DNA of 64,000 bases, from the NCBI GenBank assembly GCA_020352215.1, contig CP070675.1, positions 3,421,670-3,485,669 of the forward strand. The letters are read 5' to 3'. The notes beneath the pieces are model-generated. The model did not search any database, was not told where the DNA came from, and saw only the letters and a program-made list of their open reading frames with translations. How positions within the stretch are numbered: the first letter of the stretch is position 1; the number at the start of each line of letters is the position of its first letter. The position numbers and the translations under genes were made by a program. Of the stretch, positions 54,129-63,054 are shown piece after piece. Origin of the DNA: Phycisphaerales bacterium. GTDB taxonomy: Bacteria; Planctomycetota; Phycisphaerae; Sedimentisphaerales; Anaerobacaceae.

Positions 54129-55577
54129 ATGGACGCGAACATTGATCGGAGACAATTCATTCAACTTGCCGCGGCCGGCGGGGCCGTCTGCCTTGGTGGT
54201 CAGGGCATCTTGACCTTCGCGGCGGGTTCGAGAGGTTCAAGCTTAGTCAGTCCGGGTTGCAGAAGGACAAAGGTTAAGGTGGCCAGGATCTATATGGGCA
54301 ATCCAAGCGGTCTGTGGCCTAAGCCCACGCTGGACATGAAAGAAGAAATCAAGTTCTACGAAGCCCAGTTTGCCAAGTCCAAGGACGAATTGCGGGACGT
54401 GGACTTCGTCGTCGACGAGTTGGTCTCGTCACCGCCCGACGTTGCCAAGCTCCAGGACCGACTGAAGGACGTCGACGGGATTTTGGTGATTCACTTCACC
54501 ATGGGAACCGGTGGCGTCCTGCAGGAGGTTCTCAAGTCCGGCAAACCGACCGTTGTTTTTGCCAGGCCGTATTCAGGGCATCAGTGGACTGGGTTCGGGC
54601 GTCTGCAGAAGCAGAAGGCGGGAGCCAAGCTGGAGTGCATGCTTACCACTGACTACGGGCAGCTTGCAGTTGCGATAAGGCCGTTCCGTGCGATTCATCA
54701 TCTGCGGGAGGCAAAGGTTCTCAACGTTACGACCAGATCATTTGCCGAGTATGCCGGCGCAGTGAAGGATAAATTTGGGACGGAAATCAAGCAGCTCGAA
54801 CGCCAGCGAGTGCTCGACGCGTATGATGCCGTCAGTGACAGGGATGCCCGGGCCGAAGCCAAACGATGGTCGGGCGAAGCTGATGCAGTCGTGGAACCTT
54901 CGCCGCAGGAAGTATTCAGGTCCTGCAAGTTGGCGCTGGCCTTTGAGAAGCTGATGAACGAAGAAGATGCAACGGTCTTTACCGTTGACTGCTATGGCAC
55001 AATGTGGCGGAACACGATCATGCTTCCCGCCTATCCGTGTCTGGGCTTTACGCGGCTCAATGACATGGGGTTGGGCGGCATTTGCGAGTCAGATTTGCAG
55101 TCGGCGATGACCCACATCATAATGCAGGGACTTGTCGGCAAGCCGGGCTTCATCAGCGACCCGACGGTGGATGAGTCCGACAACAGTATTATCCTCGCCC
55201 ACTGCCTGGGCACGAGGAAGATGGATGGCCCCGATGGCCCGGCTGCCCCATACAAGCTGCGCACGGTTATGGAGCGTCGCGAGGGGGTTGTACCGCAGGT
55301 CGAAATGCGGATCGGGGAGAAGGTCACGCAGGCCATACTGCTCGGCATGGATTTCCTGCCATACTTCGTGGGCGAGATCATCGGCACGCCTGTGTCACTT
55401 GAAGACGACAGAGGTTGCCGCACCAAGATTACTGTTCGGGTCGACGGTGACGTAACAAAGCTGTGGCAGAACTGGAACAATGGATTGCATCGGCAGACCT
55501 GCTATGGAGATATCACGAAGGAACTTGGGATGTTCTGCAAGTTCAAGGACATCAAAATGGTGAATGAGGCGGTGTGA
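54129..55577 (+). CDS. Tat-exported fucose-isomerase-like protein
   Basis: 482 residues from ATG 54129, with AAAGGGAG upstream. Tat signal: IDRRQFIQLAAAGGAVCLGG. The body resembles the L-fucose/arabinose isomerase fold (N-terminal Rossmann-like region, then DCYGTMWRNTIMLPAYPCLGF and a C-terminal domain with YKLRTVMERREGVVPQ and YFVGEIIGTPVSL). Sugar isomerases of this fold work in the cytoplasm, so an exported version is unusual; it may be a binding protein or an enzyme acting on extracellular sugars. Followed after 30 bases by the GH10 gene. Specific activity unknown. Confidence 0.8.
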   Translation: MDANIDRRQFIQLAAAGGAVCLGGQGILTFAAGSRGSSLVSPGCRRTKVKVARIYMGNPSGLWPKPTLDMKEEIKFYEAQFAKSKDELRDVDFVVDELVSSPPDVAKLQDRLKDVDGILVIHFTMGTGGVLQEVLKSGKPTVVFARPYSGHQWTGFGRLQKQKAGAKLECMLTTDYGQLAVAIRPFRAIHHLREAKVLNVTTRSFAEYAGAVKDKFGTEIKQLERQRVLDAYDAVSDRDARAEAKRWSGEADAVVEPSPQEVFRSCKLALAFEKLMNEEDATVFTVDCYGTMWRNTIMLPAYPCLGFTRLNDMGLGGICESDLQSAMTHIIMQGLVGKPGFISDPTVDESDNSIILAHCLGTRKMDGPDGPAAPYKLRTVMERREGVVPQVEMRIGEKVTQAILLGMDFLPYFVGEIIGTPVSLEDDRGCRTKITVRVDGDVTKLWQNWNNGLHRQTCYGDITKELGMFCKFKDIKMVNEAV

Positions 55578-55607
55578 GCGCGAACGCTCTTGCCACAGGA
55601 GAATATC

Positions 55608-56939
55608 ATGAATCGGCGTGATTTCTTGAAGACTGCTGGCCTCGGCACGGCTTCATTGGCCATGCCTGCGTCACTGCTGACCGCAAGACAGCGCGATAAT
55701 CAGCAACCCAAAGAGAGGGTTCTCGCACGGGCAGACGAGCGGATAGAGAAGTACCGCAAAGGTCGTATCATGCTGCGCATTGTCGGCCCGGACGGCAAGC
55801 CCCTCGCCTCCGGAGCCCCTGTGAAGATTAAGCAGACGCGTCACAAGTTTCTCTTCGGATGCAATATCTTCAAGTTGAATCGGTGCAGAACCGCTCAGGA
55901 CAACGCGGCTTACGAGAAACACTTCGCCTCGCTGCTCAACTTCGCGACCCTGCCTTTCTATTGGTGGAATTACACTCGGCAGCGTGGCAAGCCGGACGAT
56001 GCTCGGACCGATGAGATTGTGCGTTGGTGCAAGGCCCACAACGTCACGACCAAAGGCCATCCGCTCGCCTGGAACTACAGTGAGGCCCGGTGGCTACCGG
56101 ACGAGCCCGAAGAGGCTATGCAAGAGCAACTCAAGCGTATTGACCGTTGCGCCCGCCGATTTCAGGGCGACATCAATATCTGGGACGTGGTCAACGAGGC
56201 GACGCATTACGACCGTGACCAGTGCAAGAAGAATGCCCCCAAGTTGACCGAGGCGATCCGCAGAATGGGTATCGGTGCATACGTGCGCGCAGCGTTTGAG
56301 ACGGCCCGCAAGGCAAATCCGAAAGCTACGCTAATCATAAATGATTATCGAACCGACGAGGCGTATGTAGATAAGGTGATAACTGAATTGGTGGATGAAA
56401 ACCGCGGGCCTCTCTACGACGTGATCGGGATTCAATCACACATGCACGGCCGCTACTGGGGTGCGCAACGGGCCTGGGAGGTCTGCGAGCGGTATGCCAA
56501 GTTCGGAAAACCCCTGCATTTTACCGAGACCACGGTCGTATCAGGGCCGAGAGAGGCCTCGGGATGGGTCACCACGCCCGAAGGTGAAAAACGCCAGGCC
56601 GAGCAGGTCGTCGAGTTCTATCGGGTCCTGTTCTCGCATCCGGCTGTCGAGGCAATAACCTGGTGGGACTTCACCGACCAGAACGCCTGGCAGCGGGCGC
56701 CGGCGGGGCTTGTGCGGGCGGATATGACGCCAAAGCCGGCCTACGAGCAACTGCAGAACCTGATCAAGGGACAATGGTGGACAGACGCTGAGACGAAGAT
56801 CACGGCGGATGGCGGAACGCGCTTGCACGGCTTCTACGGCGACTATGAGGTCACCGCACTGCACCAGGGCCGGAAGTTGAGCGGTGCTTTCAGCTTCGAC
56901 AGGCAGATTCGAGAGCGTGTGAATGTGCAGCTCGGCTGA
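55608..56939 (+). CDS. Tat-exported glycoside hydrolase family 10 (xylanase-like)
   Basis: 443 residues from ATG 55608 (AGGAG upstream). Tat signal NRRDFLKTAGLGTASLAMP. A (beta/alpha)8 barrel with the GH10 acid/base Glu in DVVNEATHYD (~195) and the nucleophile region LHFTETTVVSG (~307). TKGHPLAWNY is the GH10 substrate-binding strand. Probably cleaves beta-1,4-xylan or a related glucan. Sits between the isomerase-like and agarase-like genes, so this is a small polysaccharide-use cluster. Confidence 0.88.
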   Translation: MNRRDFLKTAGLGTASLAMPASLLTARQRDNQQPKERVLARADERIEKYRKGRIMLRIVGPDGKPLASGAPVKIKQTRHKFLFGCNIFKLNRCRTAQDNAAYEKHFASLLNFATLPFYWWNYTRQRGKPDDARTDEIVRWCKAHNVTTKGHPLAWNYSEARWLPDEPEEAMQEQLKRIDRCARRFQGDINIWDVVNEATHYDRDQCKKNAPKLTEAIRRMGIGAYVRAAFETARKANPKATLIINDYRTDEAYVDKVITELVDENRGPLYDVIGIQSHMHGRYWGAQRAWEVCERYAKFGKPLHFTETTVVSGPREASGWVTTPEGEKRQAEQVVEFYRVLFSHPAVEAITWWDFTDQNAWQRAPAGLVRADMTPKPAYEQLQNLIKGQWWTDAETKITADGGTRLHGFYGDYEVTALHQGRKLSGAFSFDRQIRERVNVQLG

Positions 56940-56973
56940 TCCAAAGACGCTTGGGCGGCCCAAAGAGTCTCTA

Positions 56974-58419
56974 ATGCGCAGGCTCTTGGTAGTCTGTGTG
57001 GTTGGGCAGCTTGTATCTGCTGTAGTGGCCACTTCACGCGTTGCGGCACGAGCTTCTGCTGGGGGACAACAGGCATCCGTGCAGAAGTACGTAAAGGTGC
57101 AGGTCAAACGGAGACCCTCGGACAAAGAGTGGAAGCTGCGTGACACGCGGACGCTTGAGCTGCTGGATGCTTTCGGGCCGGCTGCGAAAGAGATTCGGCG
57201 TGGTATATACGGCGGAAGACTGGATAGAAGGGCCGAAGCGAGAGGATTCTTCTATGCGAAGAGAATAGATGGCCGATGGTGGCTGGTTGACCCTGACGGG
57301 AATCTGTTCATTCATGTCGGCGTTTGCAGTGTGCGAAGGGGAAAGTCGGAAATAAGTCAAAGGCCCGCCATGAAGAAGTTCGGGACATGGGATAGATGGG
57401 CTGAGTTTTCAACTTCGCTTCTGGCAAGGTACGGCTTCAACGGGACCGGCGGCTGGTCCGAGCCGTCTCTTCTTCGGGCGACGTCACGACCCTTGGCATA
57501 TACTCTCTCCTGGAACTTCATGGGTTCGTTCGGTCGCTCCAAGGGGCTTGTGTGGCAAGAGCCGGGGCATCTCGGATATCCAAACAGGTGTGTCCCGGTG
57601 TTTCATCCCGATTTCAAGCCGTTCTGCGATGACTACGCCGGGCAGCTTTCGGCGACGAAGGATGATCCGTGGTTGGTGGGGCACTTCTCAGACAATGAGC
57701 TGCCTGTCGCAGCCGATATGCTGGACAGGTCTTTGCAGCTGGATGTCAATAATCCGGACTTGAGGCATGGCTATGATGCGGCTAAGGGGTGGCTTCGCAG
57801 CAGAAAGGGCAGAGAATCAGGTCTGAAGGACATAACTGAAGGGGACCGGCAGGCGTTCTTAGCCTATGCGCTCGACCGGTACTTTCGGATTACCACGAAT
57901 GCCATTCACAAGTATGATCCGCATCATCTGTGCCTTGGGCCGAGGCTGCACGGTAAGGCAGTCAGACTACCTCACATGTTCAAGGTTGCGGGTAAGTACC
58001 TGGACGTAATAGCCGCCAACTACTACGGTGCGTGGGGGCCGGACCCGAAGCTGATGGAGATGTGGGTGCGAGAATCGGGCAGGCCCTTCATGATCACGGA
58101 GTTTTACGCGAAGGGCCAGGATTCGGGCCTTGCGAACACCTCCGGCGCCGGATGGCTGGTTCCAACGCAAAGGGACAGGGCACGGTTTTACCAGAATTTC
58201 ACATTGGGGCTGCTTGAGTCCCGGGCCTGTGTCGGATGGCACTGGTTCAAGTACAGGGACAATAATCCGGAAGACCTGAGCACGGACCCGTCCAACCGTG
58301 ATTCCAACAAGGGCATCGTTGACTATCAGTACAACCCGTATCATACACTGGTTGAGGGAATGGGCGGATTGAACACCCGGGTGTACGCCCTTACGGACTA
58401 CTTCGACTCCAGGTGGTAG
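56974..58419 (+). CDS. Secreted agarase-like glycoside hydrolase
   Basis: 481 residues from about ATG 56974; the frame extends to 56923, overlapping the GH10 gene. N-terminal signal-like segment (RRLLVVCVVGQLVSAVVATS). Candidate TIM-barrel hydrolase: FFYAKRIDGRWWLVDPDGNLF opening, FSDNELP (Glu ~242) and MITEFYAKGQDSG (Glu ~377), the spacing of clan-A acid/base and nucleophile. The layout is like agarases of family GH50, but the family is not certain. C-terminus GWHWFKYRDNN is the final barrel strand. Third gene of the sugar cluster. Confidence 0.75.
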   Translation: MRRLLVVCVVGQLVSAVVATSRVAARASAGGQQASVQKYVKVQVKRRPSDKEWKLRDTRTLELLDAFGPAAKEIRRGIYGGRLDRRAEARGFFYAKRIDGRWWLVDPDGNLFIHVGVCSVRRGKSEISQRPAMKKFGTWDRWAEFSTSLLARYGFNGTGGWSEPSLLRATSRPLAYTLSWNFMGSFGRSKGLVWQEPGHLGYPNRCVPVFHPDFKPFCDDYAGQLSATKDDPWLVGHFSDNELPVAADMLDRSLQLDVNNPDLRHGYDAAKGWLRSRKGRESGLKDITEGDRQAFLAYALDRYFRITTNAIHKYDPHHLCLGPRLHGKAVRLPHMFKVAGKYLDVIAANYYGAWGPDPKLMEMWVRESGRPFMITEFYAKGQDSGLANTSGAGWLVPTQRDRARFYQNFTLGLLESRACVGWHWFKYRDNNPEDLSTDPSNRDSNKGIVDYQYNPYHTLVEGMGGLNTRVYALTDYFDSRW

Positions 58420-58476
58420 CGCCGATGGTTTGGCAAGCTCAGAGGCAGCTCGCTGTCGCGAAAGTGCGGAATGGTC

Positions 58477-58504
58477 TTGTATTCTTATGACGTCGCGGTA
58501 GAAT
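58477..58504 (+). promoter_or_regulatory. Candidate sigma70 promoter of manC with overlapping palindrome
   Basis: TTGTAT (58477-58482), 16-base spacer, TAGAAT (58499-58504). The 15-base palindrome CGGTAGAATCTACCG (58496-58510) covers the -10 box, a place where a repressor could bind. Confidence 0.45.
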
Positions 58505-58569
58505 CTACCGGGGGTGCTAAATATGGTCGGTTTGATCGTCTAATGTGTTCGCGATAAGAGGGTTTTGTG

Positions 58570-59658
58570 ATGGACTATGCGGTGATAATGGCGGGGGGCA
58601 CGGGAAAGAGACTGTGGCCTCTAAGTCGAAAGAAGCGCCCGAAACAGGTTCTGAAGTTGTTGGAGGGGCAAACGCTTCTTGAGCGCTGCTTTGATCGGCT
58701 GGTGCCGCTGTTCGATGCCAGGAACATAATTGTCCTCACCAACGCCGGATACGTTGATGTGGTGCGAGAGAGTCTACCCGAGCTGCCCATCAACAACGTC
58801 ATTGCCGAACCTGCTGTCCGTGATACGGCCGGCGCTATCGGATTGGCCGCAACCGTCATAGCCAAGTATGACCGTGACGCGACGATGACTGTGGTAACCG
58901 CCGATCAGGTCATCCAACCTGCTGAGGCGCTTCAACAGGCTATCAGGGACGCCCTGACATTCGTGAATCAGAACCCTGGCGATATAGTTACTTTCGGGAT
59001 CAAACCGACCTTTGCCAGCACGATGCTCGGCTACATAAAATGTGGCGGAACACGCAAGTGTCCCGGCAGTCAGAACAAGATCTTCTCGGTGGAGGCGTTC
59101 AAGGAAAAGCCCGATGAGATGACCGCGAAGGAATATCTGGCTGGGGGCGACTACCTCTGGAACGCCGGGATGTTTGTCTGGAAGGCTAAGACGATCCTGG
59201 CGCAGTTGGGGCAGTTCCTGCCTGAGGCCACCGAGCCGCTGCTTAAGATTCAAGCGGATTGGGGCAGTCCTAGTCAACAGTTGACGCTTCAGGAGTGGTT
59301 TCCAAAGCTTCCGCAGATCAGTATTGACTTTGCCGTCATGGAGAAGGCGGACAACGTCCACGCCGTGAAGTTAGATTGTCACTGGCTGGATATGGGTTCC
59401 TTTGCTGCTCTTGCCGATATCATTACGCGCGACGAGGACGGCAACATTGTTGTGGCTGGCACGAGCGAGCTGCTTGACTGCAAGGACAGTATCATTGTAA
59501 CCGAAGACAAGGGGCATCTAATCGCCGCCATCGGCTTGAAGGATATGGTCGTGGCCCACAGTTCCGACGCCACGCTCGTTTGTCATATAGACCAGACACA
59601 GCGGCTAAAAGATCTGCTTGAATTGATAAAGCGGCGTGGGGGGGAGAAGTTCCTGTAG
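58570..59658 (+). CDS. manC: Mannose-1-phosphate guanylyltransferase
   Basis: 362 residues from ATG 58570 (a GTG lies three bases earlier). Makes GDP-mannose from GTP and mannose 1-phosphate. Nucleotidyltransferase signature MAGGTGKRLWPLSRKKRPKQ (split here) and the VTADQVI metal site; GYIKCG, FKEKPD and DYLWNAGMFVW are typical of the GDP-mannose family. It lacks a phosphomannose isomerase domain, so it is the short type. Preceded by its own promoter, followed after 44 bases by ruvX. Confidence 0.93.
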   Translation: MDYAVIMAGGTGKRLWPLSRKKRPKQVLKLLEGQTLLERCFDRLVPLFDARNIIVLTNAGYVDVVRESLPELPINNVIAEPAVRDTAGAIGLAATVIAKYDRDATMTVVTADQVIQPAEALQQAIRDALTFVNQNPGDIVTFGIKPTFASTMLGYIKCGGTRKCPGSQNKIFSVEAFKEKPDEMTAKEYLAGGDYLWNAGMFVWKAKTILAQLGQFLPEATEPLLKIQADWGSPSQQLTLQEWFPKLPQISIDFAVMEKADNVHAVKLDCHWLDMGSFAALADIITRDEDGNIVVAGTSELLDCKDSIIVTEDKGHLIAAIGLKDMVVAHSSDATLVCHIDQTQRLKDLLELIKRRGGEKFL

Positions 59659-59702
59659 CCTGCGATCGGGCAAGGTCGCAAAGGCGCGTTGCGGGCAAGG
59701 CG

Positions 59703-60113
59703 ATGAGATATCTGGCGATAGACCACGGTACGAAGCGAACGGGACTGGCCATTTGTGATTCTGCGGAGACTATCGCCTCACCCCTTGGTGTTATTGAGGG
59801 CCAAGCAGAAGCCCTCAAGAGGATTGCCCAGGTGGTTGAAAGCGAGGAGGTCGGAGCTATCGTTCTGGGACTGCCTTTGAACATGGATGGGTCGGCGGGG
59901 CCTCAAGCCCGACTGGTTCTGAAGTTTGCCGAACGGCTTAGAGAGCGGATCGATATCCCTGTCCAACTTCAGGACGAACGCCTCAGTAGCTTCAGTGCCG
60001 AGGAGAAGCTCTTTCCGGCGGAGTTCACCAAAGACAAGCGGAGGAAACGCCTCGATGCGATCGCCGCCGCACAAATCCTCGAGGATTTTCTGGAGGCCAA
60101 ACGGTCGAAATAG
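59703..60113 (+). CDS. ruvX: Putative Holliday junction resolvase / pre-16S rRNA nuclease RuvX (YqgF)
   Basis: 136 residues, RNase H fold. MRYLAIDHGTKRTGLAI carries the first catalytic Asp, IVLGLPLNMDGSAGPQA the conserved middle motif, and LQDERLSSFSAEEKL plus RRKRLDAIAAAQIL the later acidic residues. YqgF/RuvX takes part in 16S rRNA 5'-end maturation and possibly in recombination. Between manC and rpsO. Confidence 0.93.
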   Translation: MRYLAIDHGTKRTGLAICDSAETIASPLGVIEGQAEALKRIAQVVESEEVGAIVLGLPLNMDGSAGPQARLVLKFAERLRERIDIPVQLQDERLSSFSAEEKLFPAEFTKDKRRKRLDAIAAAQILEDFLEAKRSK

Positions 60114-60222
60114 AGTATTATCGGCCCTGACGGCGTTCCATAAGCGATGGGGCTCAGCTTGTCCGCGCCGAGGTAGTCCCGCGTTCTTTGCACGCTCTGA
60201 GGGCTGTAGGAAGGGCTGTACC

Positions 60223-60241
60223 CTGCCGGAGGCGGTTTTTT
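60223..60241 (+). terminator. Rho-independent terminator after ruvX
   Basis: CTGCC-GGA-GGCGG (60223-60235) forms a short five-pair stem (one G-T pair) followed by six T (60236-60241). It would separate ruvX from the rpsO promoter. Confidence 0.5.
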
Positions 60242-60264
60242 GTTAGGCTTTGGCGGGAAAAGAC

Positions 60265-60293
60265 TTGCATAGAGCAATAAGTTGCTTTACCAT
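60265..60293 (+). promoter_or_regulatory. Candidate sigma70 promoter of rpsO-pnp
   Basis: TTGCAT (60265-60270), 17-base spacer, TACCAT (60288-60293). The leader to ATG 60363 is about 65 bases, enough for S15 autoregulation, though no known S15 leader fold was identified. Confidence 0.5.
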
Positions 60294-60362
60294 ACGAGGT
60301 TTGTTTTACGGTGTATTCTGAAGGTTGTGTGAAGATAATTTGCGAAAGGATTTACCCGAAAG

Positions 60363-60629
60363 ATGCTGACGAAGCAGGAAAAAGAGGTGATTGTCGATGA
60401 TTTCGAGACGCACGAGGGAGATACCGGTTCGCCGGAAGTGCAGATTGCACTGCTGACGAAGAGGATTAATGACCTTACCGAGCATCTCAAAGTTCATCCC
60501 AAGGACCATGCGTCAAGGCGTGGTCTGCTGAAAATGGTCGGGACCCGGGCGTCATTGCTCAGATATGTGAGCAAGAAAGACGTCAAACGTTATCAAGACG
60601 TTATATCCCGGCTGGGTCTGCGAAAATAG
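60363..60629 (+). CDS. rpsO: 30S ribosomal protein S15
   Basis: 88 residues, the usual length. [33 protein letters not shown] (in pieces) and [12 protein letters not shown]-x4-RASLLRY are S15 hallmarks; it binds the central domain of 16S rRNA. The rpsO-pnp order is widely conserved in bacteria. Confidence 0.97.
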   Translation: MLTKQEKEVIVDDFETHEGDTGSPEVQIALLTKRINDLTEHLKVHPKDHASRRGLLKMVGTRASLLRYVSKKDVKRYQDVISRLGLRK

Positions 60630-60648
60630 GAACGCATAGAAGTGTAAC

Positions 60649-60682
60649 AACACAGCGGCACAGGTGTGCTGTGGGCTGTGTT
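60649..60682 (+). promoter_or_regulatory. Stem-loop between rpsO and pnp
   Basis: AACACAGC (60649-60656) pairs perfectly with GCTGTGTT (60675-60682); an inner GCAC/GTGC stem with an AGGT loop lies between. A stem in this place is the known RNase III site controlling pnp mRNA in E. coli. The same role here is inferred. Confidence 0.5.
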
Positions 60683-60717
60683 CGTGTCATGTACGTAATT
60701 ACTAACGAGGTTGTTGT

Positions 60718-62892
60718 ATGAATGATGTATGTAGAGTGGAAAGAGAAGTAGGCGGCAGAGTTTTATCGATTGAGACGGGTAAGGTTGCCAGACAGGCAGA
60801 TGGAGCAGTTGTTGTCCAATACGGCGAGACCGTCGTCCTTGTTGCGGCTGTGACGGCGGCCCCCCGGTTTGAAGACATTGATTTTTTCCCGCTGAGTGTT
60901 GAGTATCGCGAGAAGCAAAGTGCGGCAGGCAAGTTTCCGGGTGGGTTTATTAAGCGCGAGGGCAGACCCAGCACCAAGGAAACCCTCACGGCGAGGATGA
61001 TAGACCGGCCGATTAGGCCTTTATTCCCTGAGGGTTATTTTCAGGAAGTGCAAATAATGGCGTGGGTCCTGAGCGCCGACCAAGAAAATGACCCGGATGT
61101 TCCCGCAATGGTGGGTGCCAGCGCGGCACTTACTATAAGCAAGATACCGTTTATGGGGCCGACCGGGGCCTGTAGAGTAGGACGGGTAGATGGGCAGTTC
61201 GTGCTCAATCCGACGCACAAGCAATTAGAGGCGGGGGACCTGAATTTGCTGCTTGGCGGGCGAAAAGAGGCACTGAACATGGTAGAGGTCGGCGCCAAGG
61301 AGCTGTCGGAGCAGGTTATCGCCGAAGCTGTGTTGATGGGACAGAAGACGGTTCGCGTGGTCTGTGAAATGATCGAGGAGCTGCGCGAAAAGGTGGGTGT
61401 GGAAAAGGAGATCCCGCTTGTCGAGACTGATGAGCAGCTTTGGGCGGAGATTAGTTCGCAGATATCGGATCGGCTTAGAGAACTGAAGCAGATACCGGAT
61501 AAGCAACAACGCAATACAGCCGTTAAAGAGCTCTTTGAGCAGGTTGAAGCGGAATACTGTGGTGTCGATGAAGGTGTCGGGTCGGGTGGTGACGCCGCTT
61601 CGCGGAGTACGGAGCCGAAATGCGACAAGGCGATGCTCAAGCGTATCCTTGGCAAGGTGGAGGGCGATGTTGTTCGCGGACTACTCTTGGAGGGCAAGAG
61701 GGCCGACGCCAGAGGTTATAGGGACGTTCGTCCGCTCTCGTGCGAAGTAGGTTTCCTGCCTCGGACTCATGGTTCAGCATTGTTCTCGCGAGGGGAAACG
61801 CAGTCGCTGGTCAGTGTGACTCTTGGTACTATCCGGGATGCGCAGATAATAGATGGCCTTCTGGAGGAATACGCTCAGAGTTTCACACTCCACTACAATT
61901 TTCCGCCGTTTTCTGTCGGTGAGGTACGGCCGGTTCGTGGGGTCGGTCGCCGGGAGATTGGTCACGGGGCCCTTGCCGAGCGAGCGTTGGAGCAGGTTAG
62001 GCCGCCGGAAGATAAATTCGCCTACACGGTTCGCGTTGTCTCAGACATTACGGAATCCAACGGTTCCAGTTCGATGGCTTCGGTTTGCGGCGGTTCCCTG
62101 GCTCTTATGGATGCGGGCGTTCCCATCACTAAGGCGGTAGCCGGTATATCAATCGGAATGGTCAGCGATGAGAACAACGGCCGGTACGAGCTACTGACGG
62201 ACATCATTGGGGAGGAGGACCATTACGGTGACATGGACTTCAAGGTTGCCGGCACTACCGGAGGGATCACGGCCATTCAGCTGGACATCAAGGCCAAGGG
62301 ATTGGATCACAATGTCATGGTGGAGGCGCTTGAGAGGGCCAAGGCGGCCCGGCTGGAAATCTTGAAGGTCATGGGGGAGGTCATTAGTGAACCCAGGACC
62401 GAACTGAGCAAGTATGCCCCGAAGTTGATAAGTATCGAGATTGACCCGGAATTCATCGGCAAGGTGATCGGGCCGGGCGGCAAGATGATAAAGAGCATTC
62501 AGGAGCAAACCGAGACAACCATCGAGATCGAAGAGGACGGGACTGTTTACATCAGTTGTCTGGGTGGTGACGGGCACCTCAAAGCAAAGGAGTATATCGA
62601 GTCACTTACCCAACCCCCGCAGGTGGGACGGATATACGAGAAGTCGAGGGTCGTGTCTGTGAAGGACTTCGGAGCATTTGTCGAAATCACGCCGGGGGTG
62701 GAAGGCCTCTGCCATATCAGTGAGCTGAGCGATGGCTTTGTTAAGAACGTCACGGACGTGTGCAAAGTGGGTGACGAGATATCGGTGAAGCTATTGTCCG
62801 TTGATGATCAGGGTAGACTCAAGCTTTCTCGACGGGCTACCCTGGCCAGGTCGAGCAATAAGGATAAGCCAGAACCCGCGGGGAAGAAATAG
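60718..62892 (+). CDS. pnp: Polynucleotide phosphorylase
   Basis: 724 residues. 3'-5' phosphorolytic exoribonuclease of the RNA degradosome. Two RNase PH-like domains with the helical linker between them; MVEALERAKAARLEIL follows the second. KH domain with IGPGGKMIKSIQEQT (~585) and a C-terminal S1 domain (GRIYEKSRVVSVKDFGAFVEI, split; LKLSRRA). It carries a small Ser/Gly-rich insertion near 285-300 (VDEGVGSGGDAASRS). GAGG lies seven bases before the ATG. Co-transcribed with rpsO. Confidence 0.97.
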   Translation: MNDVCRVEREVGGRVLSIETGKVARQADGAVVVQYGETVVLVAAVTAAPRFEDIDFFPLSVEYREKQSAAGKFPGGFIKREGRPSTKETLTARMIDRPIRPLFPEGYFQEVQIMAWVLSADQENDPDVPAMVGASAALTISKIPFMGPTGACRVGRVDGQFVLNPTHKQLEAGDLNLLLGGRKEALNMVEVGAKELSEQVIAEAVLMGQKTVRVVCEMIEELREKVGVEKEIPLVETDEQLWAEISSQISDRLRELKQIPDKQQRNTAVKELFEQVEAEYCGVDEGVGSGGDAASRSTEPKCDKAMLKRILGKVEGDVVRGLLLEGKRADARGYRDVRPLSCEVGFLPRTHGSALFSRGETQSLVSVTLGTIRDAQIIDGLLEEYAQSFTLHYNFPPFSVGEVRPVRGVGRREIGHGALAERALEQVRPPEDKFAYTVRVVSDITESNGSSSMASVCGGSLALMDAGVPITKAVAGISIGMVSDENNGRYELLTDIIGEEDHYGDMDFKVAGTTGGITAIQLDIKAKGLDHNVMVEALERAKAARLEILKVMGEVISEPRTELSKYAPKLISIEIDPEFIGKVIGPGGKMIKSIQEQTETTIEIEEDGTVYISCLGGDGHLKAKEYIESLTQPPQVGRIYEKSRVVSVKDFGAFVEITPGVEGLCHISELSDGFVKNVTDVCKVGDEISVKLLSVDDQGRLKLSRRATLARSSNKDKPEPAGKK

Positions 62893-63054
62893 AATCGTGG
62901 CCTGGGGGGAGGGTCGTGAAATAACGTGCTGCAGGCGGTGCCGGATGTAGAGAATAAGAAACAGAGCCAGGTCTCTGATTTCAGGCGCGGTCCTGGATTC
63001 TTCACCGTAGGTTTTGGGGGCTTCTTTGGATCTTGAGTTGGAGAGGCGAAGTAG

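Noticed and set aside
60645-60670. TGTAAC element before pnp as a third ECF promoter
   Set aside because: No CGTC at 16-17 bases; the sequence belongs to the stem-loop.
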